Of a stretch of DNA of 64,000 bases, positions 26,138 to 35,917 are shown piece after piece. The notes under the pieces are model-generated. The model ran no database searches and was not told the origin of the DNA. It saw nothing but the letters and a program-made list of their open reading frames with translations. The stretch's first letter is position 1; every line of letters begins with the position of its first letter. The position numbers and the translations under genes are program-made. The stretch comes from an uncultured Eubacteriales bacterium (GTDB taxonomy: Bacteria; Bacillota; Clostridia; Christensenellales; UBA1242). The DNA lies in NCBI GenBank assembly GCA_900551855.1, contig URXM01000001.1, positions 186,001-250,000 of the forward strand, given 5' to 3'.

Positions 26138-29100
26138 ATGTCTAATATCATTAAAAAACAAAAATTCGGAAAAACTGAAAGATATACCTTTGCTCAACTC
26201 AAAGATTATATCGATATTCCACCTCTTCTTGAAATCCAAAAGAATTCATATAAAGATTTCATTGAACATGGCATCAAGGAAGTTCTTGATGAATTTTCTC
26301 CTGTCGTTGATTATTCAGGCAAGGCAAAACTTTATTTTCTTGATGTAGTTATGGATAAGGAGCCTAAGTATTCTAAAAAAGAATGCAAGAGAAGAAGTGC
26401 TACTTACTCTATTCCACTTAATGTTAAGACTCGTTTTGTTGTTGAAGAAACTGGTCAAGCAGTTGAAGATGTTGTTTTCTTAGGTGATATTCCTTATATG
26501 ACTGATGACTGTGCTTTTATCTTTAACGGTGTTGAAAGAGTTGTTGTTAATCAAATTATCAAATCTCCAAACTACTACCTTTTGAGAGATAAAACAAGAG
26601 ACAATACTACTCTTCATGGACAGATCATTCCTAAGCGTGGTATGTATATTGAATTTGAACAAGGGGCAAATGAAGTTCTTAAAGTTGTTCTTGACAGAAA
26701 ACACAAGATTACTCTTGGACTTTTCCTTAAATGTTTTGGTTATACTGCTGACGAAATTTCTAAATTGTTTGGCGGACACAGACTTATAAAGAATGTTCTT
26801 GAAAAAGAAACTCAAAACACTCAAGAAGAAGCTCTTTTGGAATTTGCTAGAAAAACTAGACCTGCTGATGTTCCTTCTGCAGAAACAACAAGAAGTTATT
26901 TGAATCTTTGGTTCTTCTCAGATCAATGGTACAACCTTTCTCGTGTTGGAAGATATAACCTTAACAAAAAATTCTCAATTGACAGAAGAGTTTTGGGACA
27001 TATCTTGGCAGAAGATGTTGTTTCTCCTGATGGCGAACTTATTGCTAAGGCTGGACAAGAAGCTACAGAAGAAATCGCTCACAAAATCAAAGCAAGTGGT
27101 GTAAACGAAGTTTGGATTCAACTTTCAGACAAGAAATATCTCATGAGAGGAAATAACAGAGTTAGACTTTCTGATATTTTCCCATGTGATGAAAAATCTC
27201 TTGGAATTTTGGAAGAAGTTTACTATCCAGTTCTTGCTGATATTTTGAAAGAAAACAAAACAAAAGAAAAGAGATTGCAAGCAATCAAAGAACATGCTAA
27301 AGATTTGATGATTACAACTCTTACTATGGATGATATTTTGGCTGCTATCAGCATGTATCTTGATGTTTTGGAAGGAATTGCTAAAACTGATAAGATTGAA
27401 CACTTGTCAAACAAGAGAATCGCTACAGTTGGAGAATTGTTCTATGATCACTTCCGTTCTGGCGTGACAAAACTTGTTGCAAACATAAGAGAAACTTTGC
27501 AAGGTAAAGAACTTTCTGAAGTCACTCCAAGACAAATCGTAAATCCAAAAGCTATCAACAGAGCTCTTAGAGATTTCGTTGCTTCTTCTCAGCTTTCTCA
27601 ACTTATGGATCAGGTTAACCCTCTTTCTGGAATCACACAAAAACGCCGTGTTTCTGCTGTTGGTCCTGGAGGTATTAAGAAGGAAAGAGCTGATGCTGAA
27701 GTTCGTGATATTCACTATACAAACTATGGTAGAATTTGTCCTATTGAAACTCCAGAAGGTCAAGCTATCGGACTTGTTAACACATTGACAAGTTATGCAA
27801 AAGTTAATGAATATGGTTTCCTTGAAACTCCTTATAGAAGAGTTGACAAAGAAACTGGAAAAGTTTCTGACAAATGCGAATACTTCATGGCTGATATTGA
27901 AGATACAGCTTACATCGCTCAAGCTACAGAGCCTCTTGATGAAGAAGGCAGATTTATAAACAAGAGAGTTGTTTGCCGTCATAAAGATTATGCTATTGAA
28001 GTTCCTGCTAGACAAGTTGACTTTGTTGATGCTTCTCCAAGACAATTTATTTCTGTTGCTACTTCTCTTATTCCTTTCGTTAACTCAAACGAAGCGAACA
28101 GAGCGTTGATGGGTGCAAACATGCAGCGTCAAGCAGTGCCTCTTCTTAAACCAGAAGCTCCTATTGTTGGAACTGGTATGGAAGCTAAAGTTGCTCATGA
28201 CTGTGGTTATACTCAACTTGCTAGAGAAGATGGTGAAGTTGTTTATGTAAGTGCTGACGAAGTTAGAGTTAAAAATACTAAAGGCGATGTTGACATTTAC
28301 AACTTGATTAAATTTGATAAAACTAATGATGAAACCTGCTTCAACCAAAAACCTTGCGTTGTTAAAGGTGAAAAAGTTAAGAAAGGTGATGTCATTATTG
28401 ATGGTTATTCAACCGATAATGGTGAACTTGCTCTTGGTAAGAATGTTCTTGTTGGTTATATGAACTGGGAAGGTTATAACTACGAAGACGCTATCCTTAT
28501 CAATGAAAGATTGGTTAAAGAAGATGTATTTACTTCTATCTGTTTGAAAGTTGAAGAATTGAAATGTAGAACTACAAAACTTGGTGATGAACAAATCACA
28601 AGAGATATTCCAAACCTTGGCGAAGATGCTCTTAAGAACCTTGATGAAAATGGTATTATCAGAATCGGTGCTGAAGTTAGATCAGGGGATATCTTGGTTG
28701 GAAAAGTCACTCCTAAGGGAGAAACAGAACTTTCTCCTGAAGAAAGATTGCTCCGTGCTATCTTTGGTGAAAAGGCTAGAGAAGTTAGAGATACTTCACT
28801 TCGTGTTCAACATGGTAAGGGTGGTGTCGTTGTTGATGTTCAAGTATTTAGCAGAAAGAACAAAGACGAACTTGAACCTGGTGTAAACGAACTTGTTAAA
28901 GTTTATATCGCTCAAAAGAGAAAACTGTCTGTTGGTGATAAGATGTCCGGACGTTATGGTAATAAAGGCTGTATCTCAATCGTTATGCCTGAAGCTGATA
29001 TGCCATTTATGGCTAATGGTCGTCCTCTTGATATCGTTCTTAACCCATTGGGCGTTCCTTCTCGTATGAACTTGGGTCAGGTTTTGGAAGTTCACTTGGG

Positions 29101-29845
29101 ACTTCTTGCTGGTTCTCTTGGTTGGAAGGTTGCTACACCAAACTTTGATGGTGCTGATGCAGAAAAAATTCAACAACTCTTGATTGAAAATAATTTCCCT
29201 GCTGATGGCAAAGTTCAACTCTATGATGGTAGAACTGGTGAACCTTTTGAAAACAAAACTACTATTGGTATTGAATATATGCTTAAACTTAACCACATGG
29301 TTGACAGCAAGATTCATGCTCGTTCAATTGGACCTTACTCACTTATCACTCAACAACCTCTTGGTGGTAAAGCTCTCTTCGGAGGACAGAGATTTGGTGA
29401 AATGGAAGTTTGGGCTTTGGAAGCTTATGGTGCCTCTCATGTTCTTCAAGAAATGCTTACTGTTAAGTCAGATGATGTTGTGGGAAGAGTTAAGACATTT
29501 GAAGCTATTGTAAAAGGACAACCTATTGCAGAACCTGGAATTCCAGAAAGCTTCAAAGTTTTGGTTAAGGAATTGCAAGCTCTTGCTCTTGATGTTAAGA
29601 TTTTGACAGAAAACGATGAAGAAATTGAATTGCCAGAACTTTCTCAAGATGATCAAGACAAAGTTGGACTTGATTCTGATGTAGAAAAAGATTTGAAGAA
29701 TGTCACTATCGACATTGATGATATGATTTCTGATACTGAAGAAAAGAATGATGTTCAAAAAGAAATCGAAGAAGAAACTTCAATGCCTTCTTCAGGACTT
29801 GATGATATTGATTTGTTTGATGACTTCGGTGATTTTGATGAATAA
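26138..29845 (+). CDS. rpoB: DNA-directed RNA polymerase subunit beta
   Basis: 1,235 residues, normal for Bacillota. It forms the beta half of the polymerase cleft. Conserved stretches include the rifampicin pocket (SSQLSQLMDQ...KRRVSAVGPGG, residues 483-512), GRICPIETPEGQAIGL (about 530) and the C-terminal KMSGRYGNKG...LGVPSRMN and GGQRFGEMEVWALEAYGA motifs. Compared with E. coli numbering the pocket carries F514L (Leu489), N518V (Val493), H526Q (Gln501) and L533V (Val508). The tail is acidic with FDDFGDFDE at the end. It is not preceded by rplJL as in most bacteria. It has its own promoter and leader, and rpoC follows after 155 bases with another promoter. Confidence 0.98.
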   Translation: MSNIIKKQKFGKTERYTFAQLKDYIDIPPLLEIQKNSYKDFIEHGIKEVLDEFSPVVDYSGKAKLYFLDVVMDKEPKYSKKECKRRSATYSIPLNVKTRFVVEETGQAVEDVVFLGDIPYMTDDCAFIFNGVERVVVNQIIKSPNYYLLRDKTRDNTTLHGQIIPKRGMYIEFEQGANEVLKVVLDRKHKITLGLFLKCFGYTADEISKLFGGHRLIKNVLEKETQNTQEEALLEFARKTRPADVPSAETTRSYLNLWFFSDQWYNLSRVGRYNLNKKFSIDRRVLGHILAEDVVSPDGELIAKAGQEATEEIAHKIKASGVNEVWIQLSDKKYLMRGNNRVRLSDIFPCDEKSLGILEEVYYPVLADILKENKTKEKRLQAIKEHAKDLMITTLTMDDILAAISMYLDVLEGIAKTDKIEHLSNKRIATVGELFYDHFRSGVTKLVANIRETLQGKELSEVTPRQIVNPKAINRALRDFVASSQLSQLMDQVNPLSGITQKRRVSAVGPGGIKKERADAEVRDIHYTNYGRICPIETPEGQAIGLVNTLTSYAKVNEYGFLETPYRRVDKETGKVSDKCEYFMADIEDTAYIAQATEPLDEEGRFINKRVVCRHKDYAIEVPARQVDFVDASPRQFISVATSLIPFVNSNEANRALMGANMQRQAVPLLKPEAPIVGTGMEAKVAHDCGYTQLAREDGEVVYVSADEVRVKNTKGDVDIYNLIKFDKTNDETCFNQKPCVVKGEKVKKGDVIIDGYSTDNGELALGKNVLVGYMNWEGYNYEDAILINERLVKEDVFTSICLKVEELKCRTTKLGDEQITRDIPNLGEDALKNLDENGIIRIGAEVRSGDILVGKVTPKGETELSPEERLLRAIFGEKAREVRDTSLRVQHGKGGVVVDVQVFSRKNKDELEPGVNELVKVYIAQKRKLSVGDKMSGRYGNKGCISIVMPEADMPFMANGRPLDIVLNPLGVPSRMNLGQVLEVHLGLLAGSLGWKVATPNFDGADAEKIQQLLIENNFPADGKVQLYDGRTGEPFENKTTIGIEYMLKLNHMVDSKIHARSIGPYSLITQQPLGGKALFGGQRFGEMEVWALEAYGASHVLQEMLTVKSDDVVGRVKTFEAIVKGQPIAEPGIPESFKVLVKELQALALDVKILTENDEEIELPELSQDDQDKVGLDSDVEKDLKNVTIDIDDMISDTEEKNDVQKEIEEETSMPSSGLDDIDLFDDFGDFDE

Positions 29846-29905
29846 TGTTGAATGCCAAAACTTATTGAAATGATAAATTTTGGCTTTCACAAAATTCTTA
29901 ATATT

Positions 29906-29935
29906 TTGACTGAAACATAATTTTCGGTTTATAAT
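29906..29935 (+). promoter_or_regulatory. rpoC promoter
   Basis: TTGACT (29906-29911), 18-base spacer, TATAAT (29930-29935) in the 155-base gap between rpoB and rpoC. It could let rpoC be made independently of rpoB. The SD AAGGGG lies ahead of the ATG at 30001. Confidence 0.7.
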
Positions 29936-30000
29936 TACAAAATTTACTTTTACTTGTAAAAAGATAATTGATATAAGCAAAAAAATTAAGGGGAAAAAGT

Positions 30001-33000
30001 ATGTTTGAACTTAATAACTTTGAAAAAATTAAAATAGGTATTGCTTCACCTGAAAAAATCAGAGAGTGGTCTCATGGTGAGGTTACTAAGCCTGAAACTA
30101 TCAATTACAGAACTCAGAAACCTGAAAAAGATGGTCTTTTCTGTGAAAAGATTTTCGGACCTAAAAAGGACTGGGAATGCCATTGTGGTAAGTATAAGAG
30201 AATTCGTTACCGTGGCGTTGTCTGTGATAAATGTGGCGTTGAAGTTACAAGATCAAAAGTTCGTCGTGAAAGAATGGGACATATTGAACTTGCTGCTCCA
30301 TGTACACACCTTTGGTATTTTAGATCTATCCCTTCAAGAATAGGTACTCTTCTTGACTTGACTCCAAAAACTTTGGAACAAGTAGTTTATTATATCAACT
30401 ATATCGTTACAGACCCTAAAAACACAGATTTGGAATACAAACAAATCTTGAATGATAAAGAATATCGTGATGCTATTGAAAAATATGGCTATGGTAGTTT
30501 CGATGCTGGAATGGGCGCTGAAGCAATTAAAAAGTTGTTGGGCGATGTTGACCTTGAAAAAGAAAGCGCTGCTTTGAAAGAAGAAATTAAAAATTCAAAG
30601 GGACAAAGAAAGGTTAAGGCTGCAAAGAAACTTGATGTTGTTGAATCATTTAGAAAGAGTGGAAACAATCCTACTTGGATGGTTCTTGATGTTATTCCAG
30701 TTCTTCCACCAGATTTGCGTCCTATGGTTCCATTGGATGGTGGTAGATATGCTACAAGCGATTTGAACGATTTGTATCGTCGTGTTATCAACAGAAACAA
30801 TCGTTTGAAAAAATTGATGGAACTTGGAGCTCCTGATGTTATTATCAGAAACGAAAAGAGAATGCTTCAAGAAGCCGTTGACAACTTGATTGATAATGGT
30901 AAACGCGGAAAGCCTGTTCAAGGTAGCAAACAAAGAGATTTGAAATCTCTTACTGCTATGCTTGGTGGTAAACAAGGTAGATTTAGACAAAACCTTCTTG
31001 GTAAGCGTGTTGACTATTCTGGACGTTCTGTTATCGTTGTTGGACCAGAACTTAAGATGTATCAATGTGGTCTTCCAAAAGAAATGGCTCTTGAACTCTT
31101 TAAACCTTTCATTATCAACAGACTTATTGATTTGAATGAATCTAACAATATCAAAAGCGCTAAGCGTATGATTGAAAGAGAAAAACCAATCGTTTGGGAT
31201 GTTTTGGCTGATGTTATTAAGGATCATCCAGTTCTTTTGAACCGTGCTCCTACACTTCACAGACTTTCTGTTCAAGCTTTTGAACCTGTTCTTGTTGAAG
31301 GAAGAGCTATTAAACTTCACCCATCTGTTTGTGCAGCTTTCAACGCTGACTTCGATGGTGACCAAATGCCTGTTCATATTCCTCTTTCTATTGATGCTAG
31401 AACTGAAGCAAGAACTTTGATGCTCGCTTCAAACAACATTTTGAAGCTTGCTGATGGTGAACCTATCGTTACACCAGCACAAGACGTTGTTCTTGGATGC
31501 TATTATTTGACTTTGGTTAAACCAGGTGCTAAGGGTGAAGGTTCTATCTTCGCTTCTAAAAATGAAGTTATTTATGCTTACCAAACAAAGAATTTGGATT
31601 TGCAAGCAGAAATTACTGTTAGACTTTCTAAAGAAGTTGATGGAAAAACTTATACAAAGAGAGTTACCACAACTGTTGGTAGAATTTTGTTTAACAATGT
31701 TATTCCTCAAAATTTGGGATATGTTGACAGAAGCAATCCTGAAAACATTTGCGACCTTGAAATCAATAGAGCCGTAAAGAAAAAGGATTTGGGAAAAATT
31801 GTTGCTGATTGCTATGACAAATTTGGAACTACTGAATGTTCTAAACTTGTTGATAGACTTAAAGAAATTGGTTATAAATATTCTACTTTGGCATCAGTAT
31901 CTGTTAACATTTATGATATTCAAGAACCAAAAGAAAAAGCTGAAATCTTGAAAGAAGCAGAAGCTAAAGTTCTTGAAAATGAAAAATTGCTCCGTCGTGG
32001 TCTTATCACTCTTGACGAAAAGATCAATGAAAATGTTGCTATTTGGAACGAAGCTGTTAATGAAGTTCAAAACGCTGTTGTTAAGGATATGGATGTATTC
32101 AATCCATTCAACTTGATGGTTGGTTCTGGTGCGCGTGGTAATGCCGTTCAGTTGAACCAAGACTGTGGTATGATTGGTATTAAAGCCACTGCTTCCGGTG
32201 TTAAGAATGATACTCCTATTAAGTCTTCATTCAAACAAGGACTTACACCAATTGAATACTTCATCAACTCTCGTGGTTCAAGAAAAGGTTTGTCAGATAC
32301 AGCTCTTAAAACAGCTGACTCTGGTTATTTGACAAGAAGACTTGTTGATATTGCTCAAGATGTTGTTATCACAACTGAAGACTGTTTCGCTGATGCAGGC
32401 GAAAAGGTTAAGGGTGTTATGGTTTCTGACCTTGTTAAAGATGGTTTTGTTCAAGAAACTTTGGACGAAAGAATCTATGGTAGAGTTGCCGTTGATGACA
32501 TCGTTGATCCTAAAACAAAAGAAGTTATTGTTCCTGCAAATACAATGATTTCTAAAGAACAAGCTGCTAGAGTTGTTAAGGCTGGAATTAAAGAAGTTCA
32601 AATTCGTTCTCTTATTACTTGCCGTTGCAAACATGGTGTTTGTGCTAAATGTTACGGAAGAAACCTTGCTGGCAAGGATATGGTTACTTTGGGCGAAGCT
32701 GTTGGTATTATTGCAGCTCAATCAATTGGTGAACCTGGTACACAGCTTACTATGAGAACCTTCCACACTGGTGGTGCTGCCGTTGCTGCCGATATTACTC
32801 AAGGTCTTCCTAGAGTTGAAGAAATTTTTGAAGCTAGAAGACCTAAGGGTGAATGTTTGCTTTGCGAAGTTTCTGGTAAAGTTCATATCAAAGAAGATGC
32901 TAAAAACTATTTGATTACTATTGTCACTGGCGAAGGTGATGTTGATTACGAAGTAAGAAAACCTGCCGTTCTTAAAGTTAAGAATGGTGACACTGTTGAA

Positions 33001-33537
33001 CCTGGTACTCAACTCACTTCTGGTGCTATTAACCCAACAGATTTGTTGGTTACTAAAGGTCTTAAGGGACTTCAACAATATTTGCTTTCTGAAGTTATCT
33101 CTGTTTATCGTGGACAAGATGTTAAGGTTAACGACAAACACATCGAAATCATCATTAGACAAATGCTTAAGAAAGTTAAGATTGAAGATTCTGGAGATAC
33201 AAACCTTCTTTCTGGAGAAGTTGTTGATATTTCTCGTTGCGAAGAAGAAAACGAAAGAGTTTTGAAAAATGGTGGAAAACCTGCTATTGCTAGAAGAATT
33301 CTTTTGGGTATTACTAAGGCTTCTCTTTCTACTGAATCCTTCCTTTCTGCTTCTTCATTCCAGGAGACATCAAGAGTTTTGACTGATGCCGCTATTAAAG
33401 GTAAGGTTGATAACCTTCTTGGTATTAAGGAAAATGTTATTATCGGAAAACTTATTCCTGCCGGAACAGGTCTTAAGAAATATAGAACAGTTGTTCCTGT
33501 TAAAGTTGAAACAGAAGAAGAAACAAATGTTGGTTAG
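30001..33537 (+). CDS. rpoC: DNA-directed RNA polymerase subunit beta'
   Basis: 1,178 residues. It provides the catalytic Mg site and, with beta, the clamp. The N-terminal zinc finger has [20 protein letters not shown] (residues 60-79). The Mg loop is NADFDGDQM (448-456), with all three Asp present. The second zinc site is [14 protein letters not shown] near 878. The trigger-loop region contains [19 protein letters not shown] (about 905-925). One oddity is that the residue after NADFDGDQM is Pro457, where I expect Ala (E. coli Ala467). The gene ends in a clean terminator. Confidence 0.98.
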   Translation: MFELNNFEKIKIGIASPEKIREWSHGEVTKPETINYRTQKPEKDGLFCEKIFGPKKDWECHCGKYKRIRYRGVVCDKCGVEVTRSKVRRERMGHIELAAPCTHLWYFRSIPSRIGTLLDLTPKTLEQVVYYINYIVTDPKNTDLEYKQILNDKEYRDAIEKYGYGSFDAGMGAEAIKKLLGDVDLEKESAALKEEIKNSKGQRKVKAAKKLDVVESFRKSGNNPTWMVLDVIPVLPPDLRPMVPLDGGRYATSDLNDLYRRVINRNNRLKKLMELGAPDVIIRNEKRMLQEAVDNLIDNGKRGKPVQGSKQRDLKSLTAMLGGKQGRFRQNLLGKRVDYSGRSVIVVGPELKMYQCGLPKEMALELFKPFIINRLIDLNESNNIKSAKRMIEREKPIVWDVLADVIKDHPVLLNRAPTLHRLSVQAFEPVLVEGRAIKLHPSVCAAFNADFDGDQMPVHIPLSIDARTEARTLMLASNNILKLADGEPIVTPAQDVVLGCYYLTLVKPGAKGEGSIFASKNEVIYAYQTKNLDLQAEITVRLSKEVDGKTYTKRVTTTVGRILFNNVIPQNLGYVDRSNPENICDLEINRAVKKKDLGKIVADCYDKFGTTECSKLVDRLKEIGYKYSTLASVSVNIYDIQEPKEKAEILKEAEAKVLENEKLLRRGLITLDEKINENVAIWNEAVNEVQNAVVKDMDVFNPFNLMVGSGARGNAVQLNQDCGMIGIKATASGVKNDTPIKSSFKQGLTPIEYFINSRGSRKGLSDTALKTADSGYLTRRLVDIAQDVVITTEDCFADAGEKVKGVMVSDLVKDGFVQETLDERIYGRVAVDDIVDPKTKEVIVPANTMISKEQAARVVKAGIKEVQIRSLITCRCKHGVCAKCYGRNLAGKDMVTLGEAVGIIAAQSIGEPGTQLTMRTFHTGGAAVAADITQGLPRVEEIFEARRPKGECLLCEVSGKVHIKEDAKNYLITIVTGEGDVDYEVRKPAVLKVKNGDTVEPGTQLTSGAINPTDLLVTKGLKGLQQYLLSEVISVYRGQDVKVNDKHIEIIIRQMLKKVKIEDSGDTNLLSGEVVDISRCEEENERVLKNGGKPAIARRILLGITKASLSTESFLSASSFQETSRVLTDAAIKGKVDNLLGIKENVIIGKLIPAGTGLKKYRTVVPVKVETEEETNVG

Positions 33538-33540
33538 AAA

Positions 33541-33568
33541 AAAACAAGCGATTTCGCTTGTTTTTTTG
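33541..33568 (+). terminator. Terminator of rpoC
   Basis: AAAACAAGCG (33541-33550) pairs with CGCTTGTTTT, short ATTT-type loop, then T-tract. Confidence 0.9.
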
Positions 33569-33598
33569 TTCTTTAAAACAAAATTTTAAAATTATGCC

Positions 33599-33627
33599 TT
33601 GAAAAAATTCTTTGTTTGTATTATTAT
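33599..33627 (+). promoter_or_regulatory. Promoter giving a leaderless HAD-family mRNA
   Basis: TTGAAA (33599-33604), 17-base spacer, TATTAT (33622-33627), then six bases to the ATG at 33634. No SD is present. Confidence 0.65.
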
Positions 33628-33633
33628 AGAATT

Positions 33634-34269
33634 ATGATGGAAAAGACAGTTGGAATTGATTTGGACAAGACTCTATTTGTTTGTGATTCTCTTATTTACT
33701 TTTTGCTAAATAAGATTAATTTCAACAGGGGGAAAAAATTAAAGTATAAAGAAATAGATCCTAAAGGCATTTATAAAGGAAAAACAGCAAACAAAATTTT
33801 TAAATTTTTAAATCCAAGCAAATATATTACATATTTAGATGCAGTAAAAACCATCAATGAATTGCATGAAAATGGATATAAAATTTATTTTGTCTCAAAC
33901 AGACCTTGTTTGAAACTGCTCGTATACTTGACCGTTGAGACACTTAGAAGATTTGGTGTTTGTTATGACAAACTTGTTTTGGGTTGTAATAACAAAGCTG
34001 AATATATTAAGCAAGAAGGGATAGACTATTTTATAGATGATCTTGCCCTTATTTGCAACAGTGTTGTCTTAAGAACAGATGCAAAGCCTTTGTGGTTTAC
34101 TCCAAAAGTTAAAGAAGATAGAAGAGCTAAGAAAATTTTTCCTGAACTTGAAAAATTTTCAACTTGGAATGGTATAAAAGAGTTCTTCAAAAAAGAAATT
34201 GAAGAATACACGGAAAGAAAAGAGAACAAAAGTCATGATGAAAATAATAAAAAAATAAAAAGCGCATAG
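33634..34269 (+). CDS. HAD-superfamily phosphatase, 5'-nucleotidase-like
   Basis: 211 residues from the first of two adjacent ATGs. HAD motif I GIDLDKTL carries the nucleophile Asp and acid/base Asp (about residues 8-10). Motif II is FVSNRP near 92, followed by a cap/core stretch, and motif IV is YFIDDLALIC near 137. The size and fold order resemble small cytosolic 5'(3')-deoxyribonucleotidase-like proteins, but the substrate cannot be told from sequence. The C-terminal 25 residues are highly charged and likely disordered. It starts without an SD, directly after the -10 box. It ends three bases before the promoter of the Asn attenuator. Confidence 0.8.
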   Translation: MMEKTVGIDLDKTLFVCDSLIYFLLNKINFNRGKKLKYKEIDPKGIYKGKTANKIFKFLNPSKYITYLDAVKTINELHENGYKIYFVSNRPCLKLLVYLTVETLRRFGVCYDKLVLGCNNKAEYIKQEGIDYFIDDLALICNSVVLRTDAKPLWFTPKVKEDRRAKKIFPELEKFSTWNGIKEFFKKEIEEYTERKENKSHDENNKKIKSA

Positions 34270-34271
34270 TG

Positions 34272-34300
34272 TTGACAATTTTTTGCTTGTGTGCTAATAT
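34272..34300 (+). promoter_or_regulatory. Promoter of the aspS2-gatCAB attenuator
   Basis: TTGACA (34272-34277), 17-base spacer, TAATAT (34295-34300) with TGC just ahead, so also an extended -10. Confidence 0.85.
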
Positions 34301-34322
34301 ACTAAAAGAAGGAGATAAATTT

Positions 34323-34403
34323 ATGTTAATGCTCATCAATAATAACAACAATAACAATTTAAACACATTATTTATAATGGGTTCTTTTTGCATTGTTGAT
34401 TAA
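34323..34403 (+). CDS. Asn-rich leader peptide
   Basis: 26 codons, reading MLMLI, seven Asn, then LNTLFIMGSFCIVD. AAGGAG lies eight bases before the ATG. The seven consecutive Asn codons (34338-34358: AAT AAT AAC AAC AAT AAC AAT) and one more at 34362 make it the control codon run of an attenuator. The stop codon (34401-34403) lies inside attenuator segment 2. A ribosome short of Asn-tRNA would stall on the run and leave segment 2 free; one that finishes would cover segment 2. The downstream operon makes Asn-tRNA, so sensor and product match. Confidence 0.85.
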   Translation: MLMLINNNNNNNLNTLFIMGSFCIVD

Positions 34404-34462
34404 CATAAATTAGATTATAAAGTTGATTAACGGAGTAGGAAGTGAACCTGCTCCGTTTTTTT
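34346..34462 (+). promoter_or_regulatory. trp-type attenuator: mutually exclusive 1:2, 2:3 and 3:4 stems
   Basis: Segment 1 (34346-34352, inside the Asn codons, CAACAAT) pairs with ATTGTTG (34392-34398). Segment 2 (34393-34404) pairs with segment 3 (34422-34433) over 12 pairs with four G-U wobbles; both contain GTTGATTAAC, which pairs with itself antiparallel. Segment 3 (34431-34439, CGGAGTAGG) pairs with segment 4 (34447-34455, CCTGCTCCG), followed by seven T (34456-34462). The 2:3 stem uses bases 34429-34433, needed by the 3:4 terminator. Stalling on Asn codons should favour 2:3 (read-through); full translation should favour 3:4 (stop). No T-box sequence is present. Confidence 0.75.
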
Positions 34463-34489
34463 GTTACCTTTTTAGGATAGGAGGTTGTT

Positions 34490-34546
34490 ATGGAAATCTT
34501 TAAGTTTCAAATTAACGCCCTTTTGGGCGAGGTGATTGTTTTTTAG
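34490..34546 (+). CDS. Possible second short leader ORF (18 codons)
   Basis: AGGAGG at 34479-34484, five bases, then ATG and 18 codons reading MEIFKFQINALLGEVIVF, stop TAG. A perfect CGCCC-TTTT-GGGCG hairpin (34516-34529) lies inside it, with TTTTTT beginning 10 bases further on. It sits between the terminator and aspS2. The strong SD argues for translation; the peptide has no enriched codon, so any role would be structural or coupling. Could be chance. Confidence 0.35.
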   Translation: MEIFKFQINALLGEVIVF

Positions 34547-34607
34547 GTTTTATATATTATTTATTTTAAATATTAAAAAAATTTTGATAAAATAAAAGGG
34601 TGTTGAT

Positions 34608-35906
34608 ATGAAAACAGAAATTAAAGATGTAAAAGTAGGTGTAGAATGTGAAATCTCAGGTTGGATAGATAAATTTAGAGAACAAAAAACTATGCTTTTT
34701 ATTGTTTTAAGAGATAGAAGTGGGCAAATTCAAGTCACTATTGAAAAAGCAAAGATGCCAGAACTTGCCAAAACTCTATCTGGACTTATGAGGGACAGCA
34801 TCATAAGAATTAAAGGGGTTGCTGTTGAGGCTGAGTTTGTAAAGCTTGGTGGAATTGAGTTTTTACCAAAGGAAATTTCTATTGAAAGTGTTGCTCAAAA
34901 CTTGCCTATTGACAGTGATAGTTGTCAAGAAATAAAGATGGATTATCGCTGGATTGATTTGCGTGATCAGAAAAAGAGATTGGTGTTTGAAATAAGAACT
35001 TATGTAGAAAATTTGATGAGAGAATATTTTATAGAACACGGATTTATTGAAATTCACACACCAAAAATTTCTTCTCAATGCAGTGAAGGAGGTGCAGAAG
35101 TTTTTGCTGTTGACTATTATGGGCAAAAAGCATATTTGACACAAAGTCCACAATTTTACAAACAAATGGCAATTGCTTCTGGATTTGAAAAAGTTTTTGA
35201 AATTGGACCTTATTATCGTGCAGAAAAATCTTATACTGCTCGTCACACAGCAGAAAGCACTTGTGTAGATTTTGAGATTGCAGACATAAAATCTCATCAC
35301 GAAATTATGGATTTTGAAGAAGGTTGGATTTTGTTTGTTTTGCAAAAAGTTAAAGAAAAATATGGAAGTTTGATCAAATCTGTATTTGATGTGGAAGTTA
35401 AACTTCCAACTGACAAAATCCCTAGAATTAAACTTTGCGATGTTTTTAAAATTTTTAAAGAAGTGTATGGCATTGATGTCCCTGAAGCAAAGCAACTTGA
35501 TTTGGATCCTGATGCAGAAAAATTGATATGTGATTATGCAAGAGATTATCTTGGAAGCGAACTTGTATTTATAACAGATTATCCCGCAGAAGCAAGAGCT
35601 TTTTATTCAAAAAAATATGATGATGACTCTTTGGAATGTATGTCTCTTGATCTATTATATCGTGGCTGGGAAATGAACAGTGGTGCTGTGAGAGAACACA
35701 GATATGAAGTCTTGAAAAAGCAAATAGAAGAAAAGGGTATTGATCCTGACAAAATGGCTGGATATTTAGAGTTCTTTAAATATGGTTGTCCTCCACATGG
35801 TGGCATTGGATTTGGTATTGATAGATTTATTGCAAAACTTCTTGATTTGCCAAGTATTAAAGATTCTATTTTTGTATTTCGTGGGCCAAGTAGATTGGTT
35901 CCTTAA
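34608..35906 (+). CDS. aspS2: Aspartate--tRNA(Asn/Asp) ligase, archaeal-type (AspS2, probably non-discriminating)
   Basis: 432 residues, lacking the roughly 120-residue GAD insertion of the usual bacterial AspRS. It is the short archaeal/eukaryal type. An OB-fold anticodon domain (1-100) is followed by class II motifs: motif 2 FEIGPYYRAE near 202-211 and motif 3 GIGFGIDRFIA near 410. The family includes enzymes that also charge tRNA-Asn with Asp, producing Asp-tRNA(Asn) for GatCAB. The operon with gatCAB, plus an Asn-sensing leader, strongly supports that role. gatC follows after 11 bases with an AGGAGG SD. A regular AspRS may exist elsewhere in the genome. Confidence 0.93.
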   Translation: MKTEIKDVKVGVECEISGWIDKFREQKTMLFIVLRDRSGQIQVTIEKAKMPELAKTLSGLMRDSIIRIKGVAVEAEFVKLGGIEFLPKEISIESVAQNLPIDSDSCQEIKMDYRWIDLRDQKKRLVFEIRTYVENLMREYFIEHGFIEIHTPKISSQCSEGGAEVFAVDYYGQKAYLTQSPQFYKQMAIASGFEKVFEIGPYYRAEKSYTARHTAESTCVDFEIADIKSHHEIMDFEEGWILFVLQKVKEKYGSLIKSVFDVEVKLPTDKIPRIKLCDVFKIFKEVYGIDVPEAKQLDLDPDAEKLICDYARDYLGSELVFITDYPAEARAFYSKKYDDDSLECMSLDLLYRGWEMNSGAVREHRYEVLKKQIEEKGIDPDKMAGYLEFFKYGCPPHGGIGFGIDRFIAKLLDLPSIKDSIFVFRGPSRLVP

Positions 35907-35917
35907 AGGAGGAGTTT

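Noticed and set aside
34300..34607. T-box riboswitch ahead of aspS2-gatCAB.
   Set aside because: No T-box consensus, specifier loop or stem I pattern; the Asn7 leader ORF explains the region better.
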